Source: Deinococcus detaillensis (lineage in GTDB: Bacteria > Deinococcota > Deinococci > Deinococcales > Deinococcaceae). Taken from it: a stretch of 64,000 bases of DNA. Of this stretch, positions 35,110-45,175 are shown one piece after another; the first letter of the stretch is position 1; each line of letters begins with the position of its first letter. The stretch lies in assembly GCF_007280555.1 (NCBI RefSeq), contig NZ_VKDB01000005.1, forward strand, positions 133,734 through 197,733, given 5' to 3'. The position numbers and the translations under genes are program-made. The notes under the pieces were generated by a model. The model did not search any database. It was not told the origin of the DNA and saw only the letters and a list, made by a program, of their open reading frames with translations.

Positions 35110-35937
35110 TCACTGCCCACCGCCAAACTCGGGATTGTCGTGCTTGAGGGCGGCCAGGGCTGGACGGGCGGCGGGCAGCAAGGCAAAGCGGCCGCCGTTA
35201 AAGGCGTAGGTCAGAAGGTAAGTTCGGCTGGGCGCGGCGCTCAACTTGCCCACACACGGATCGTGCACTTTGGTGTCGTCGCGGGGGCGGGTAAAGGTCG
35301 CCGATTTGATCCTGACTTCCAGACCAGAGGCACTGCCGGATTTCGCCAGCAACTTCCAGTTCACAATCTGCTGAATGCTGCCGGTGGGTGAACAGGCCTG
35401 AGAAGTGTCATAGGTGCTGAAAAAATTCTGGGCCAGCACGTCCGGTTTTGCCAGATCCAGCAGCACCAGATTCTCGACCACGGTGCCCATGCCGCTGTAA
35501 CTGCCCTGACACAGCAGCAGGTCGCGCCCACCTGCGGCAGCAGCCTTCAGGCACTGATCTGTGCGAATCCCCTGAACGTAGCGCAGCAGTTTCCAACTCG
35601 TCAGGCTCTGCCAGCGCAGCAGCAGGCTGCCCCCAAAATTGTTGACATGGGGTTCGCAGCCGCCCATATCCATCAAGGCGTCGGTAGCGCGGGGGTCGGT
35701 GAAATGGCCGTAGATCACCGTCGCCGGGCTGAAGGTGTCGCCCTGATCGCCCGTGAACGCAGGGCAGGGCGTGCATTCTCCCGTTCCGGCCCCGCTCTGG
35801 CAGACGGAGGCCAGCAACTCGCGGGCCACCTTGGGCGTAATCTTCTGGCTGCCCGCGCCTGCCCCTGCTCCCACTGAAGCCGCCTGAGAACTCAGCGCAG
35901 CCAGCGTCAGCAGCGCCAGCGGAGCGCCCACCCTCAT
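35110..35937 (-). CDS. Cysteine-rich exported protein, last gene of the coiled-coil/TAXI operon
   Basis: The protein has 275 residues with a signal peptide (about 1-28). The mature part holds eight Cys, including TGECTPCPAF and pairs spaced to the C-terminus, pointing to a disulfide-rich extracytoplasmic domain. Internal sequence includes DALMDMGGCEPHVNNFGGSL and LLLRWQSL. I recognise no family. It starts ten bases after the stop of the TAXI-like protein gene, so it belongs to the same operon and probably works with it at the cell envelope. Confidence 0.72.
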   Translation of the reverse strand: MRVGAPLALLTLAALSSQAASVGAGAGAGSQKITPKVARELLASVCQSGAGTGECTPCPAFTGDQGDTFSPATVIYGHFTDPRATDALMDMGGCEPHVNNFGGSLLLRWQSLTSWKLLRYVQGIRTDQCLKAAAAGGRDLLLCQGSYSGMGTVVENLVLLDLAKPDVLAQNFFSTYDTSQACSPTGSIQQIVNWKLLAKSGSASGLEVRIKSATFTRPRDDTKVHDPCVGKLSAAPSRTYLLTYAFNGGRFALLPAARPALAALKHDNPEFGGGQ

Positions 35938-35947
35938 GGGCCGGGCC

Positions 35948-36835
35948 TCATTTGTAGTCCGGCCAGCCCGCAGACTTGAAGGTCACATCGTTCCACTTGG
36001 GATGCATCCCCTCATCTTCTTGGAGGCGAGTCAATTTATTTCTGGCGCAGGCCTGATATTTGAGCAGCTGCGCCCGCTTTTCTGGCGTTTTGAAATCGCG
36101 GGTCACCAGCAGGCTCTGCACACTGTATGTATCGACACTGGCTCCAAACTGCGGGTAAATCAGCTTGGCCTTCTGGTAAAAGTCCTTGATTTTGCTGGGG
36201 TCGATATCGAGCGGCAACAAGCTGTACTGCTGGGCGTCGAGCGCTTTGACCCAGTCGGCAGGCTGGCCCACCGCCGCCAGCACCGCGTCCACCGTGCCCG
36301 CCGAGAGGGCCGAGAGCGCCGCTTCACGGGTGGGAAAACTTACCACCTGGAAACTCACCCCCGCTTTGGCCCGCAGCACATTGGCGGTGACCACGCTGCC
36401 GCCCCAAGCGCCCAGCTTTTTTCCGGCAAGCTGGCTGTAACTGGTGACGCCGCTCAAGCGCCCAAAAAAATTCTTGGTGGGCTTTTTGGCAATCAAGTGA
36501 AGTTCTTCTTGATGCAGCGCTAAGAGGGTGCGAATGCCTTTGGCACGCGCGTCGCCGTCGATCTGGTCGCGGGCCTTGAGCACGTCGAGTTGCACGAAGG
36601 CCAGCGAAACTTGGTTGCTCAGCAGCAGATCCACGCTCTCCACGCTGCCGGAAGTCTGCCGCTCGCGCAGCCACGACGCAGAGGTGCACACATCGCCCAG
36701 ATTTTTATACATGGTGGCGTAAGTCCCGCCCTTGCTGCCGGTGGCGACATTCAGCACGGTGAGAGGTTGGGCCGATGGGGTTTGGGCAAAAGCTGCTCCA
36801 GTGAGCAGGGCGCACGCAAGCGCGAAACGTTTCAT
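35948..36835 (-). CDS. Orphan TAXI/periplasmic-binding-like protein
   Basis: The protein has 295 residues. A signal peptide (MKRFALACALLTGAAFAQ) precedes LNVATGSKGGTYATMYKNLG, the TAXI-family (TRAP transporter-associated) opening, and domain-2 features VSFPTREAALSALSAGTVDAVLA. TAXI proteins bind glutamate or other small acids and normally work with a fused TRAP permease; none is present here. The gene overlaps the 56-residue membrane protein gene (ATGA at 36832-36835). This suggests a sensor role in a multi-gene envelope module rather than transport. Confidence 0.82.
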   Translation of the reverse strand: MKRFALACALLTGAAFAQTPSAQPLTVLNVATGSKGGTYATMYKNLGDVCTSASWLRERQTSGSVESVDLLLSNQVSLAFVQLDVLKARDQIDGDARAKGIRTLLALHQEELHLIAKKPTKNFFGRLSGVTSYSQLAGKKLGAWGGSVVTANVLRAKAGVSFQVVSFPTREAALSALSAGTVDAVLAAVGQPADWVKALDAQQYSLLPLDIDPSKIKDFYQKAKLIYPQFGASVDTYSVQSLLVTRDFKTPEKRAQLLKYQACARNKLTRLQEDEGMHPKWNDVTFKSAGWPDYK

Positions 36836-37002
36836 TTCAGCCCCTTATACGGATCGTTGGTCGCCGGACTTGAAGAGTTGGAGGGGCTGGAAGAACCGGA
36901 ACCGAGCTTGCCGAGCGCTCCGGTCTGGTCGAGGTAGACCAGACCCGCGCACAGCAGCAAGACCACCAGCAGCACGCCGATCAGTAAGCCGGGGCGCTTC
37001 AT
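36832..37002 (-). CDS. Small membrane protein, 56 residues
   Basis: ATG at 37002 overlaps the stop of the coiled-coil protein gene (ATGA), and its own TGA overlaps the start of the TAXI gene (ATGA at 36835-36832). The product has one membrane helix (about 4-23, LLIGVLLVVLLLCAGLVYL) and a Ser/Pro-rich outside tail ending TNDPYKGLK. Double overlap on both sides strongly supports translation. It is below the usual gene-size cutoff. Function unknown; it probably links the cytosolic coiled-coil protein with periplasmic components. Confidence 0.82.
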   Translation of the reverse strand: MKRPGLLIGVLLVVLLLCAGLVYLDQTGALGKLGSGSSSPSNSSSPATNDPYKGLK

Positions 37003-37775
37003 TTTCTCTCGTTCCCAACGTTGACGCCCTCCAAGTTGGCCGACAGATCCGGCAGCGCTGTGCCGCCGATTCGGCGCTGTTGGTTGGCGGCCTGGGTGGT
37101 CAGCGCGGCGTCGAGCAGTTCGGCGGTGCGCCCAGAGCGGCGCGAAATTTCAGAAAGGGCCGCCTCGGTGGTGTGCTGCTCGGTGGGGCTGAGGCGGGCC
37201 ATTTGCAGCGCTCCAGCCAGATTGCCCCGCGCTTCAGCCAGTCGCATGTCGATCCGGGCCTTTTTGATGACCAGATCGAACTCGCGCAGGTCGTCTTGCA
37301 TGGTCGCGTAATACGTCTGGGCCTGCGAGAAGGCGGCGTTGCTGGCTTCCAGCTCCTGCTGCCAATTGCTGATGTCGGCTTCGGGCAACTGGCCCCGGCT
37401 CTCGTCGATGACCCGCTTGAAATCATTTAAGTATCCGCGTGCGTTGGCGAGTTGCTGGCCTTTTTGGGTAATCAATTTTTCCATGTCGCCGCGTTTGGCA
37501 ATCAACGTTTCGATGGGCAGGGCGCGGGCCACCGTCTCCTCGACCTTGCTGCGCCCAGCCCGCAGGCCCAGCATGATGGCCGGCCACAGCACCACAAAGG
37601 CCACGATGGCGATGACAAAGGCCGCGATGGTGACGGTGGTCAGCGCCACGTTGAACAAGGCGACGGCCGCGCCCGCGATGGCCGCCAGCACCAGCACGCC
37701 GATGACGGTGGTGACGACGATATTCGGGCCTGATCTGACGGTCTGTATGGTTTGGGTGCCGGGTTTTTCGATCAT
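36999..37775 (-). CDS. Membrane-anchored coiled-coil protein (PspA/YiaA-like layout)
   Basis: The protein has 258 residues. Two membrane helices lie at about 20-42 and 46-68 (VVTTVIGVLVLAAIAGAAVA and AFVIAIVAFVVLWP). They are followed by a long heptad-rich cytosolic region (about 85-220) with KLITQKGQQLANARGYL and LSPTEQHTTEAALSEIS. It resembles PspA-like and TelA-associated coiled-coil proteins but I do not place it in a named family. ATG at 37775 follows GGAGG. It is the first gene of a four-gene unit with overlapping ends (37775 down to 35110). Confidence 0.72.
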   Translation of the reverse strand: MIEKPGTQTIQTVRSGPNIVVTTVIGVLVLAAIAGAAVALFNVALTTVTIAAFVIAIVAFVVLWPAIMLGLRAGRSKVEETVARALPIETLIAKRGDMEKLITQKGQQLANARGYLNDFKRVIDESRGQLPEADISNWQQELEASNAAFSQAQTYYATMQDDLREFDLVIKKARIDMRLAEARGNLAGALQMARLSPTEQHTTEAALSEISRRSGRTAELLDAALTTQAANQQRRIGGTALPDLSANLEGVNVGNERK

Positions 37776-37896
37776 GGGTCTGCCTCCAGAGGGTAGGCCT
37801 TGTAAGGGATAGCCCACAAAGTTTCATCCCAGAATACGCGTTTGGACGGCCCGGCGTTCCGAACCGCGAGCGGCTGACCCCGGTAACCGGAAACCC

Positions 37897-37925
37897 AAAA
37901 AACGCCCCCTCCAGCAGAGAGAGCG
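37897..37925 (-). terminator. Intrinsic terminator of msrA
   Basis: On the minus strand a nine-pair stem (CGCTCTCTC with GAGGGGGCG, including G-U pairs) is followed by six T residues, 18 bases after the msrA stop. Confidence 0.82.
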
Positions 37926-37942
37926 CTCAAGCCACTTGAAAC

Positions 37943-38512
37943 TCAGACGTTCAGATAATGCGAGTAGCTCTTGCGCATCTTGATAACTTTGGGCGTGATG
38001 ACTGCCATGCAGTACGGCTGGGTGGGGTTGTTGGCAAAGTAGCTCTGGTGGTAGTCCTCGGCCACGTAGAACTGGGAAGCCGGCTCTAGGGTAGTCACAA
38101 TCGGCTGATCGTAGACGTGCTGGGCGCTCAGATCATCGATAAACGCCTGAACTTCAGCCTTTTCGGCGTCGGTCTGGTAAAACACGGCGGAGCGGTACTG
38201 GGTACCGACATCGTGGCCCTGGCGGTTGAGCTGGGTGGGGTCGTGGGTGGCGAAGAAGATGCCCAGCACGTCGCGGTAGGGGATGACGCTGGGATCAAAG
38301 GTCAGGCGCACGGCCTCGGCGTGACCAGTTCTGCCGGAGCAGACCTGGTTGTAGCTGGGGTTGGCAACGGAGCCGCCGATGTAGCCGCTCTCGACTTTCG
38401 CCATGCCCTTGACGTTGTCGAACACCGCCTCGGTGCACCAAAAGCAGCCGCTGGCGAGAATGGCGGTTTGCAGGCTTGCAGACGAATCTGGGTTCAGGGT
38501 CGAATCGGTCAT
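37943..38512 (-). CDS. msrA: Peptide methionine-S-sulfoxide reductase
   Basis: MsrA repairs methionine-S-sulfoxide in oxidised proteins. The 189-residue protein has the catalytic motif [14 protein letters not shown] (nucleophile Cys in GCFW), the substrate-binding [29 protein letters not shown], and the C-terminal YHQSYF. Resolving cysteines may be C58 and C168. Thus all core residues are present. It is relevant to oxidative and desiccation stress in Deinococcus. A terminator follows; the MFS gene at 38630 is divergent. Confidence 0.94.
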   Translation of the reverse strand: MTDSTLNPDSSASLQTAILASGCFWCTEAVFDNVKGMAKVESGYIGGSVANPSYNQVCSGRTGHAEAVRLTFDPSVIPYRDVLGIFFATHDPTQLNRQGHDVGTQYRSAVFYQTDAEKAEVQAFIDDLSAQHVYDQPIVTTLEPASQFYVAEDYHQSYFANNPTQPYCMAVITPKVIKMRKSYSHYLNV

Positions 38513-38629
38513 GCTCTCAGTTTGCCGCGTGGGAGCATCTCAGATGGCGCGAGTCGGCACGTTTGGCTGGGCTTAACCCTGCTCCAGGTTTTCCCTCAAG
38601 CGGCCCCCAACGGCGCTAGGCTGGCGGAC

Positions 38630-39820
38630 GTGACTGCTCCTGCTCCCCGCCTGACCCGTGCCACCATCACCTTATTCTCCGTTTCGGTGGGCCTGATCGT
38701 GGCCAATTTGTACTACGCCCAGCCGCTGTTGCCGCAGATCGCCGCCGACTTTAAGGTGGATGTGGGCAGCGCCGCCCGCCTGGTCACCTGGATTCAGCTC
38801 GGCTACGTCATGGGGATGGTGTTGGTGGTGCCGCTGGGCGACGTGGTGGACCGCCGCAAGCTGACGCTCGGTTTGGTGGCGCTCAGCGTCGTGGTCCTGC
38901 TGGCGGTGGCGGCAGCCCCAGCGTTCTGGCTGTTTGCGCTGGCCTCGGTGCTGCTGGGCCTGACCACCGTGGGAGCGCAGGTTTTGGTGCCGTTCGCGGC
39001 CAGCCTCGCGGACGACGCCAACCGGGGCAAGGTGGTGGGCACGGTCATGAGCGGCTTGCTGCTGGGCATTTTGCTGGCCCGCACCGTCTCGGGGGTGCTG
39101 GCCTCGCTGCTGGGCTGGCGGCTGGTGTTCGTGGTGGCGGCGGCCGCACTGGCGCTGCTCTGGGCGCTGCTGCGGCGCGGCCTGCCCAGTCTCGCTCCAG
39201 CCAACCGCCTGCCTTACCGCACGCTGCTGGCCTCGGTGCTTGAGCTGGTCATCAGCGAACCCATGCTGCGCCGCCGTTCGCTTTACGGCCTGCTGGCCTT
39301 CGCCGCCTTCAGCGTGTTCTGGACAAGCCTCTCCTTTTTGCTGGCCGGGCCGCCGTACTTTTACAACGAAGCTTTGGTGGGCCTGTTCGGTTTGGTGGGC
39401 GCGGTGGGAGCGCTGGCCGCTTCGTGGGCAGGCCGTCAGGCCGACGCGGGGCGCAGCCACTGGATTTCGGGCGTGATGGCCGCTTTGATTGCCGCCTCGT
39501 TCGGGCTGATCTGGTGGGGCCAGACCTCGCTGGCCGCGCTGATCGCAGGAGCGCTGCTGATGGACTTGGGCGTGCAGGCGCTTCATATCACCAACCAGTC
39601 CGAGATCTACCGCCTGCGCCCTGAGGCCAGAAGCCGCCTGACCACCGTTTATTTGAGCAGTTACTTCGCGGGCGGGGTGCTGGGGTCGGCGCTCTCCAGT
39701 GTGGCTTACGTGCGTTACGGCTGGGCGGGGGTGTCGGTGCTGGGCGTCCTCTTTGGGCTGGCCATTTTGGCGGTGTGGGCGCTAGAAAAACCGCTTCAAG
39801 CTGCGCCCAACAAGCTTTAG
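38630..39820 (+). CDS. MFS transporter
   Basis: The protein has 396 residues and twelve membrane segments. The loop 2-3 motif A reads LGDVVDRRKLTLG and the second-half equivalent AGRQADAGRSHWISG. The family exports drugs or sugars by proton exchange; the opening VGLIVANLYYAQPLLPQIA places it with the sugar efflux/arabinose-type exporters of the YnfM/NepI group. Substrate unknown. The GTG start at 38630 is fixed by TAGGCT (38617-38622) seven bases upstream; the frame is open far upstream but that is msrA antisense. Confidence 0.87.
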   Translation: MTAPAPRLTRATITLFSVSVGLIVANLYYAQPLLPQIAADFKVDVGSAARLVTWIQLGYVMGMVLVVPLGDVVDRRKLTLGLVALSVVVLLAVAAAPAFWLFALASVLLGLTTVGAQVLVPFAASLADDANRGKVVGTVMSGLLLGILLARTVSGVLASLLGWRLVFVVAAAALALLWALLRRGLPSLAPANRLPYRTLLASVLELVISEPMLRRRSLYGLLAFAAFSVFWTSLSFLLAGPPYFYNEALVGLFGLVGAVGALAASWAGRQADAGRSHWISGVMAALIAASFGLIWWGQTSLAALIAGALLMDLGVQALHITNQSEIYRLRPEARSRLTTVYLSSYFAGGVLGSALSSVAYVRYGWAGVSVLGVLFGLAILAVWALEKPLQAAPNKL

Positions 39821-39927
39821 TTATCCATCTTCAGGCTCACGCACTGCTGCTCGGTTCTGTTTCCAATCCTAAGCAGAAATGATGACCAGATGAAACCCTG
39901 ACAACATTTATGTTTTATGATGTGGTG

Positions 39928-41661
<1,734 letters not shown>

Positions 41662-41687
41662 GGCTAAAGCCCACCCGACTTCTTTTC

Positions 41688-41723
41688 AGCCGGAACACTC
41701 GGACTTACCGCCGTGTTCCGGCT
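41688..41723 (+). terminator. Strong hairpin terminator after the 5'-nucleotidase gene
   Basis: AGCCGGAACAC (41688-41698) pairs exactly with GTGTTCCGGCT (41713-41723). The T-rich tail is short (TTTGCTG), so it may work in combination with Rho, but the eleven-pair stem is among the best in the window. Confidence 0.75.
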
Positions 41724-41801
41724 TTGCTGTATCCCCCCTGCCTAAGCCCACCTTCATCCAACTCTGGCTTTTTTATTGCCCCGCCGTTATCTACTTCACG
41801 A

Positions 41802-42560
41802 ATGGACATCTTGAATATGCTCGGCCTCGGCCAAAACCAAACCGCTCAGCTCGGTCAGCAGCTCGGCGTGGCCCCAGACCAAATGAACTCGGCGCTCGAA
41901 GCCGCCGTGCCGCTGCTCATTAGTCAAATGGGCCACAATGCCCAAGACCCGCAGGGCGCGGCCTCGCTTTCGCAGGCGCTCTACCAGCACGACGGCAGCG
42001 CCATCGATAACCTTCAGCAGGGCAGCTTACCCAACTTGGACGACGGCCAAGCCATTACCCGCCACGTGTTCGGCGGTAACCAGAACTCGGCCGTCAACGC
42101 GGTGAGCCAGCGGGCCGGAATCAGCCCGCAGCTCGCCATTCAGATTATTTCTATGGCCGCGCCGCTGGTGCTGGGCTACCTCAGCCGCAACCGGGGCGCG
42201 GGCGGCGGCGGCGGTATGGATGGTGGCATGGGCGGCAATCTGGGCGGTCTGGGCAGCATTCTCGGCAGTGTGCTGGGCGGCGGCGCGGCGGGAGGTCTCG
42301 GCAGCATCTTAGGAAGCGTCTTGGGCGGCGGCTCACAGCAGCAGCAGCCCCAGTATCAGCAACCCCAGCAAAGCTCTGGCGGCTTGGGCGACCTCGGCGG
42401 AATGCTCGGCAGCATTTTCGGCGGCGGACAGCAAAGCGGCCAGCCTCAGAGCAACCAAATGGGCGGCGGCGTGGGCCTGGAGCCTGTTGGGCAGCAAGCG
42501 CAACAGAGCAGCAATCCACTGGAAGACTTGATCGGGATGTTTGGCGGCAACCGGCGCTGA
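41802..42560 (+). CDS. DUF937-type glycine/glutamine-rich protein
   Basis: The protein has 252 residues. The N-terminal 130 residues are helical with the DUF937/YidB pattern (LGQQLGVAPDQMNSALEAAV, HVFGGNQNSAVNAVSQ). The C-terminal 120 residues are low complexity, with repeated GGLGSILGSVLGGG units (two exact copies) and Gln-rich runs. No signal peptide or membrane helix is seen. The function of the family is unknown. Start at ATG 41802. The Gly-rich tail could favour self-assembly. Confidence 0.82.
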   Translation: MDILNMLGLGQNQTAQLGQQLGVAPDQMNSALEAAVPLLISQMGHNAQDPQGAASLSQALYQHDGSAIDNLQQGSLPNLDDGQAITRHVFGGNQNSAVNAVSQRAGISPQLAIQIISMAAPLVLGYLSRNRGAGGGGGMDGGMGGNLGGLGSILGSVLGGGAAGGLGSILGSVLGGGSQQQQPQYQQPQQSSGGLGDLGGMLGSIFGGGQQSGQPQSNQMGGGVGLEPVGQQAQQSSNPLEDLIGMFGGNRR

Positions 42561-42648
42561 GGGTAGCGCAGCAGCTTGCCAAACGAGCTTAAAGTGATGG
42601 TAAGCTTTGGCGCATCTCCTATCACCTTGCTGGGCCTAGAATCTTGGT

Positions 42649-42747
42649 ATGGGCCTCAAGGAATTCATTGAATGGTTGCGTGAAACGTTGCGTAATCCGG
42701 GCGGTCAGCCGCAGCCGGTTCCGGTGCCCGTTCGCGTCAAGCGCTAA
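42649..42747 (+). CDS. Small gene, 32-residue amphipathic peptide
   Basis: TAGAAT (42637-42642) stands six bases before ATG 42649, the same spacing seen at many other starts here, and a terminator follows 25 bases after the TAA. The predicted peptide starts MGLKEFIEWLRETLRNPGG, an amphipathic helix, and ends in a PQPVPVPVRVKR tail. Its transcript would be under 180 bases. It is below standard gene-calling thresholds. Function unknown; the promoter-peptide-terminator set is the evidence. A small RNA gene at this place is the alternative. Confidence 0.72.
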   Translation: MGLKEFIEWLRETLRNPGGQPQPVPVPVRVKR

Positions 42748-42772
42748 CAATCTCTTCTCCTCAACTTATCCC

Positions 42773-42810
42773 CGCTCCCTCTTGGCGTTTTGCCGGTGGG
42801 GAGCGTTTTT
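42773..42810 (+). terminator. Intrinsic terminator of the 32-residue gene
   Basis: CGCTCCC (42773-42779) pairs with GGGAGCG (42799-42805), followed by five T residues. Inside the loop TGGC/GCCG can also pair. Confidence 0.8.
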
Positions 42811-42873
42811 GCTGACTCACCGCTCAGACACACATGACAGACATCTGCCGCCGCAATTCGCTATCTTGGCGGG

Positions 42874-45108
42874 GTGCATGGCATGGAACTCCTCCGCCCG
42901 CTGATTGCGGAGCGCCCGCCGGAAGAACGGGACAAAATTGAAGCCGCTTACGAATTCGCCCGTGAAGCCCACGAAGGCGTGGCCCGCAAGAGCGGCGAGC
43001 CTTATATCACCCACCCGGTGGCGGTCGCCAAAATTCTGGCCGAGTTGGGGATGGACACCGATGCCATCTCGGCGGGCCTACTCCACGACACGGTAGAAGA
43101 CGTGGAGCGCGTGACCTTTGCCGTGATCGAAGCGCAGTTCGGGCCGGATGTCCGCAAGATCGTGGAGGGCGAAACCAAAGTCAGCAAACTGACCAAGCTC
43201 AGCGCCAACCTCCACGACCAGCAATCCGAAAACCTGCGCCAGATGCTGATCGCCATGACCGGCGACGTCCGCATCATCATCGTCAAATTGGCCGACCGCC
43301 TGCACAACATGCGGACACTGGCCAGCATGAAGCCGGAAAAGCAGCAGCGCATCGCCCGCGAAACCATCGAAATTTTCGCGCCGCTGGCCCACCGACTCGG
43401 CATCGGGCAAATCAAGTGGGAACTGGAGGACCTCAGTTTTAAGTACCTCGATCCACAGGCCTACAGCTACCTGGAGACCCGCCTGAGAACCCGCCAAGAA
43501 GAGCGCGAGGCCCAGATCACGCAGGCCATCGAGCAGCTCCGCGCCGAACTCGCCGACGATATCGAGCTCTCGGAGTGGGTGCAAGCCGAAGACATCTCCG
43601 GGCGCAGCAAGCACCTCTGGAGCATTCACCAGAAAATGCAAAAGGAAGGCAAGGCCTTAGAGCAGATTTTTGATTTGCTGGCCATCCGCCTCATCCTGAC
43701 GCCCAAGCCGGTCAACGCCCCCGAGAGCCGCCAAAAAGAACGCGCCGAGGAAGCCCGTGAAAAGCGGGTGTGCTACCACTCGCTGGGCATCGTGCACAGC
43801 ATGTGGTCGCCGATCCCCGGCCGCTTCAAGGATTACATTGCCGTGCCCAAACCCAACGGCTACCAAAGCCTGCACACCACCGTGATCAGCCAGGGCGGCC
43901 AGCCGATTGAAGTGCAGATCCGCTCGAAACGGATGCACATGGTGGCCGAGTTCGGGATCGCCGCCCACTGGATGTACAAGCAGGGCTCGGCGCTGGCCCA
44001 GAAAGAGCGCGACGACTGGTTATTGCAAATGCGCGACTTGCAGCGCGATTTCTCCGACGCTGCCGACTTTGTGGACGCCGTCAAAAACGACATTCTGGGC
44101 GGGCGGGTCTTCGTATTCACGCCGAGGGGCGACACGGTCAGCTTGCCGCAGGGCGCGACACCGGTGGACTTTGCCTACCACATTCACAGCCGCATCGGCG
44201 ACACCACCATCGGCTCGCGGGTCAACGGCTCGATTGTTTCGCTGAGTCACAAGCTCAAAAACGGCGACATGGTGGAGATCGTCACCAACAAAAACAGCAC
44301 CCCCAGCCGCGACTGGCTCAACTTTGCCACCACCCGCAGCGCCCGCAGCAAAATCCGCCACCACTTCCGCATTCTGGAGCGCAGCGAGGCCCTGCAAAAC
44401 GGCCACGACCTGCTCGAAAAGCATCTGCGAAAGCGCCAACTGCCGGTGCGCCAACTGATGAGAACCAAGATTCTCGAAGATGTCAGCTTCAAGCTGGCCG
44501 GGTCGCGCAACCCCGACGATCTGTATCTGGCCATCCATGCCGGAAAGCTGACGCCCGGAGCGGTGGCCCGCGCCCTCGCCCCGCAACTCGAGCAGGAGCA
44601 GCGCCCCCTCCGCGCCCCCGTGCCGCGTCCAGTGGAGCCGGGAGGCGTGTACGTGGAGGGCTTTTCCACCGTCACCAAGCTGGCCAACTGCTGCACCCCG
44701 ATTCGCGGCGATCAGATCATGGGCTACTTGACGCGGGGGCGCGGCGTCACGGTCCACCGGATCGATTGCCCCAACATGGTGCGGCTGCTCAAGTTCGAGC
44801 CGGAGCGCTGCGTGGCGGCTTCGTGGAATCCGGGGACGCGCGGCAACGCCATCGTGGATGTGGACGTGGTCGCCGCCGACCGCAGCGGCCTGCTGAGCGA
44901 CGTGCTGAGCTTGCTGGTGAGCCTCAAGCACAGCCCGATGAAAGTCAGTGCTGGGGTGGGCGCAGACAGCGTGGCCCATATTGCGCTGCGGCTGGCGGTG
45001 GAAAATCAGGCCGAGTTGGTGTCGCTGGCCAACCAACTGCGCCAGATTGACAGCGTCACCGACGTGCTGCGGGTAGGCAAAGGCAATAAAAGCGTGCCGC
45101 AGAACTGA
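42874..45108 (+). CDS. rel: Bifunctional (p)ppGpp synthetase/hydrolase
   Basis: The protein has 744 residues, the length of a long RSH enzyme. The hydrolase HD domain is intact (THPVAVAKIL, LLHDTVEDV, ADRLHNMRTL). The synthetase domain has RFKDYIAVPKPNGYQSLHTT; the R-F-K-D form is typical of bifunctional Rel, not RelA. Then follow TGS (about 405-465), the helical/zinc-finger region (CCTPIRGDQIMGY) and an ACT domain (about 665-740). It makes and degrades the stringent alarmone. The GTG start is six bases after TATCTT (42862-42867), so the mRNA is likely leaderless; an ATG nine bases later is an alternative. Confidence 0.96.
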   Translation: MHGMELLRPLIAERPPEERDKIEAAYEFAREAHEGVARKSGEPYITHPVAVAKILAELGMDTDAISAGLLHDTVEDVERVTFAVIEAQFGPDVRKIVEGETKVSKLTKLSANLHDQQSENLRQMLIAMTGDVRIIIVKLADRLHNMRTLASMKPEKQQRIARETIEIFAPLAHRLGIGQIKWELEDLSFKYLDPQAYSYLETRLRTRQEEREAQITQAIEQLRAELADDIELSEWVQAEDISGRSKHLWSIHQKMQKEGKALEQIFDLLAIRLILTPKPVNAPESRQKERAEEAREKRVCYHSLGIVHSMWSPIPGRFKDYIAVPKPNGYQSLHTTVISQGGQPIEVQIRSKRMHMVAEFGIAAHWMYKQGSALAQKERDDWLLQMRDLQRDFSDAADFVDAVKNDILGGRVFVFTPRGDTVSLPQGATPVDFAYHIHSRIGDTTIGSRVNGSIVSLSHKLKNGDMVEIVTNKNSTPSRDWLNFATTRSARSKIRHHFRILERSEALQNGHDLLEKHLRKRQLPVRQLMRTKILEDVSFKLAGSRNPDDLYLAIHAGKLTPGAVARALAPQLEQEQRPLRAPVPRPVEPGGVYVEGFSTVTKLANCCTPIRGDQIMGYLTRGRGVTVHRIDCPNMVRLLKFEPERCVAASWNPGTRGNAIVDVDVVAADRSGLLSDVLSLLVSLKHSPMKVSAGVGADSVAHIALRLAVENQAELVSLANQLRQIDSVTDVLRVGKGNKSVPQN

Positions 45109-45175
45109 GGCGTAAGCGGAGCGACACCGTCAGCCCGGTCAACCTTTGAGCCGCCCAGCCGCTAAGCTAAGGGCA

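Noticed and set aside
38117..38629. Long N-terminal extension of the MFS frame
   Set aside because: It is antisense to msrA; the -10 box and GTG at 38630 give the proper start.
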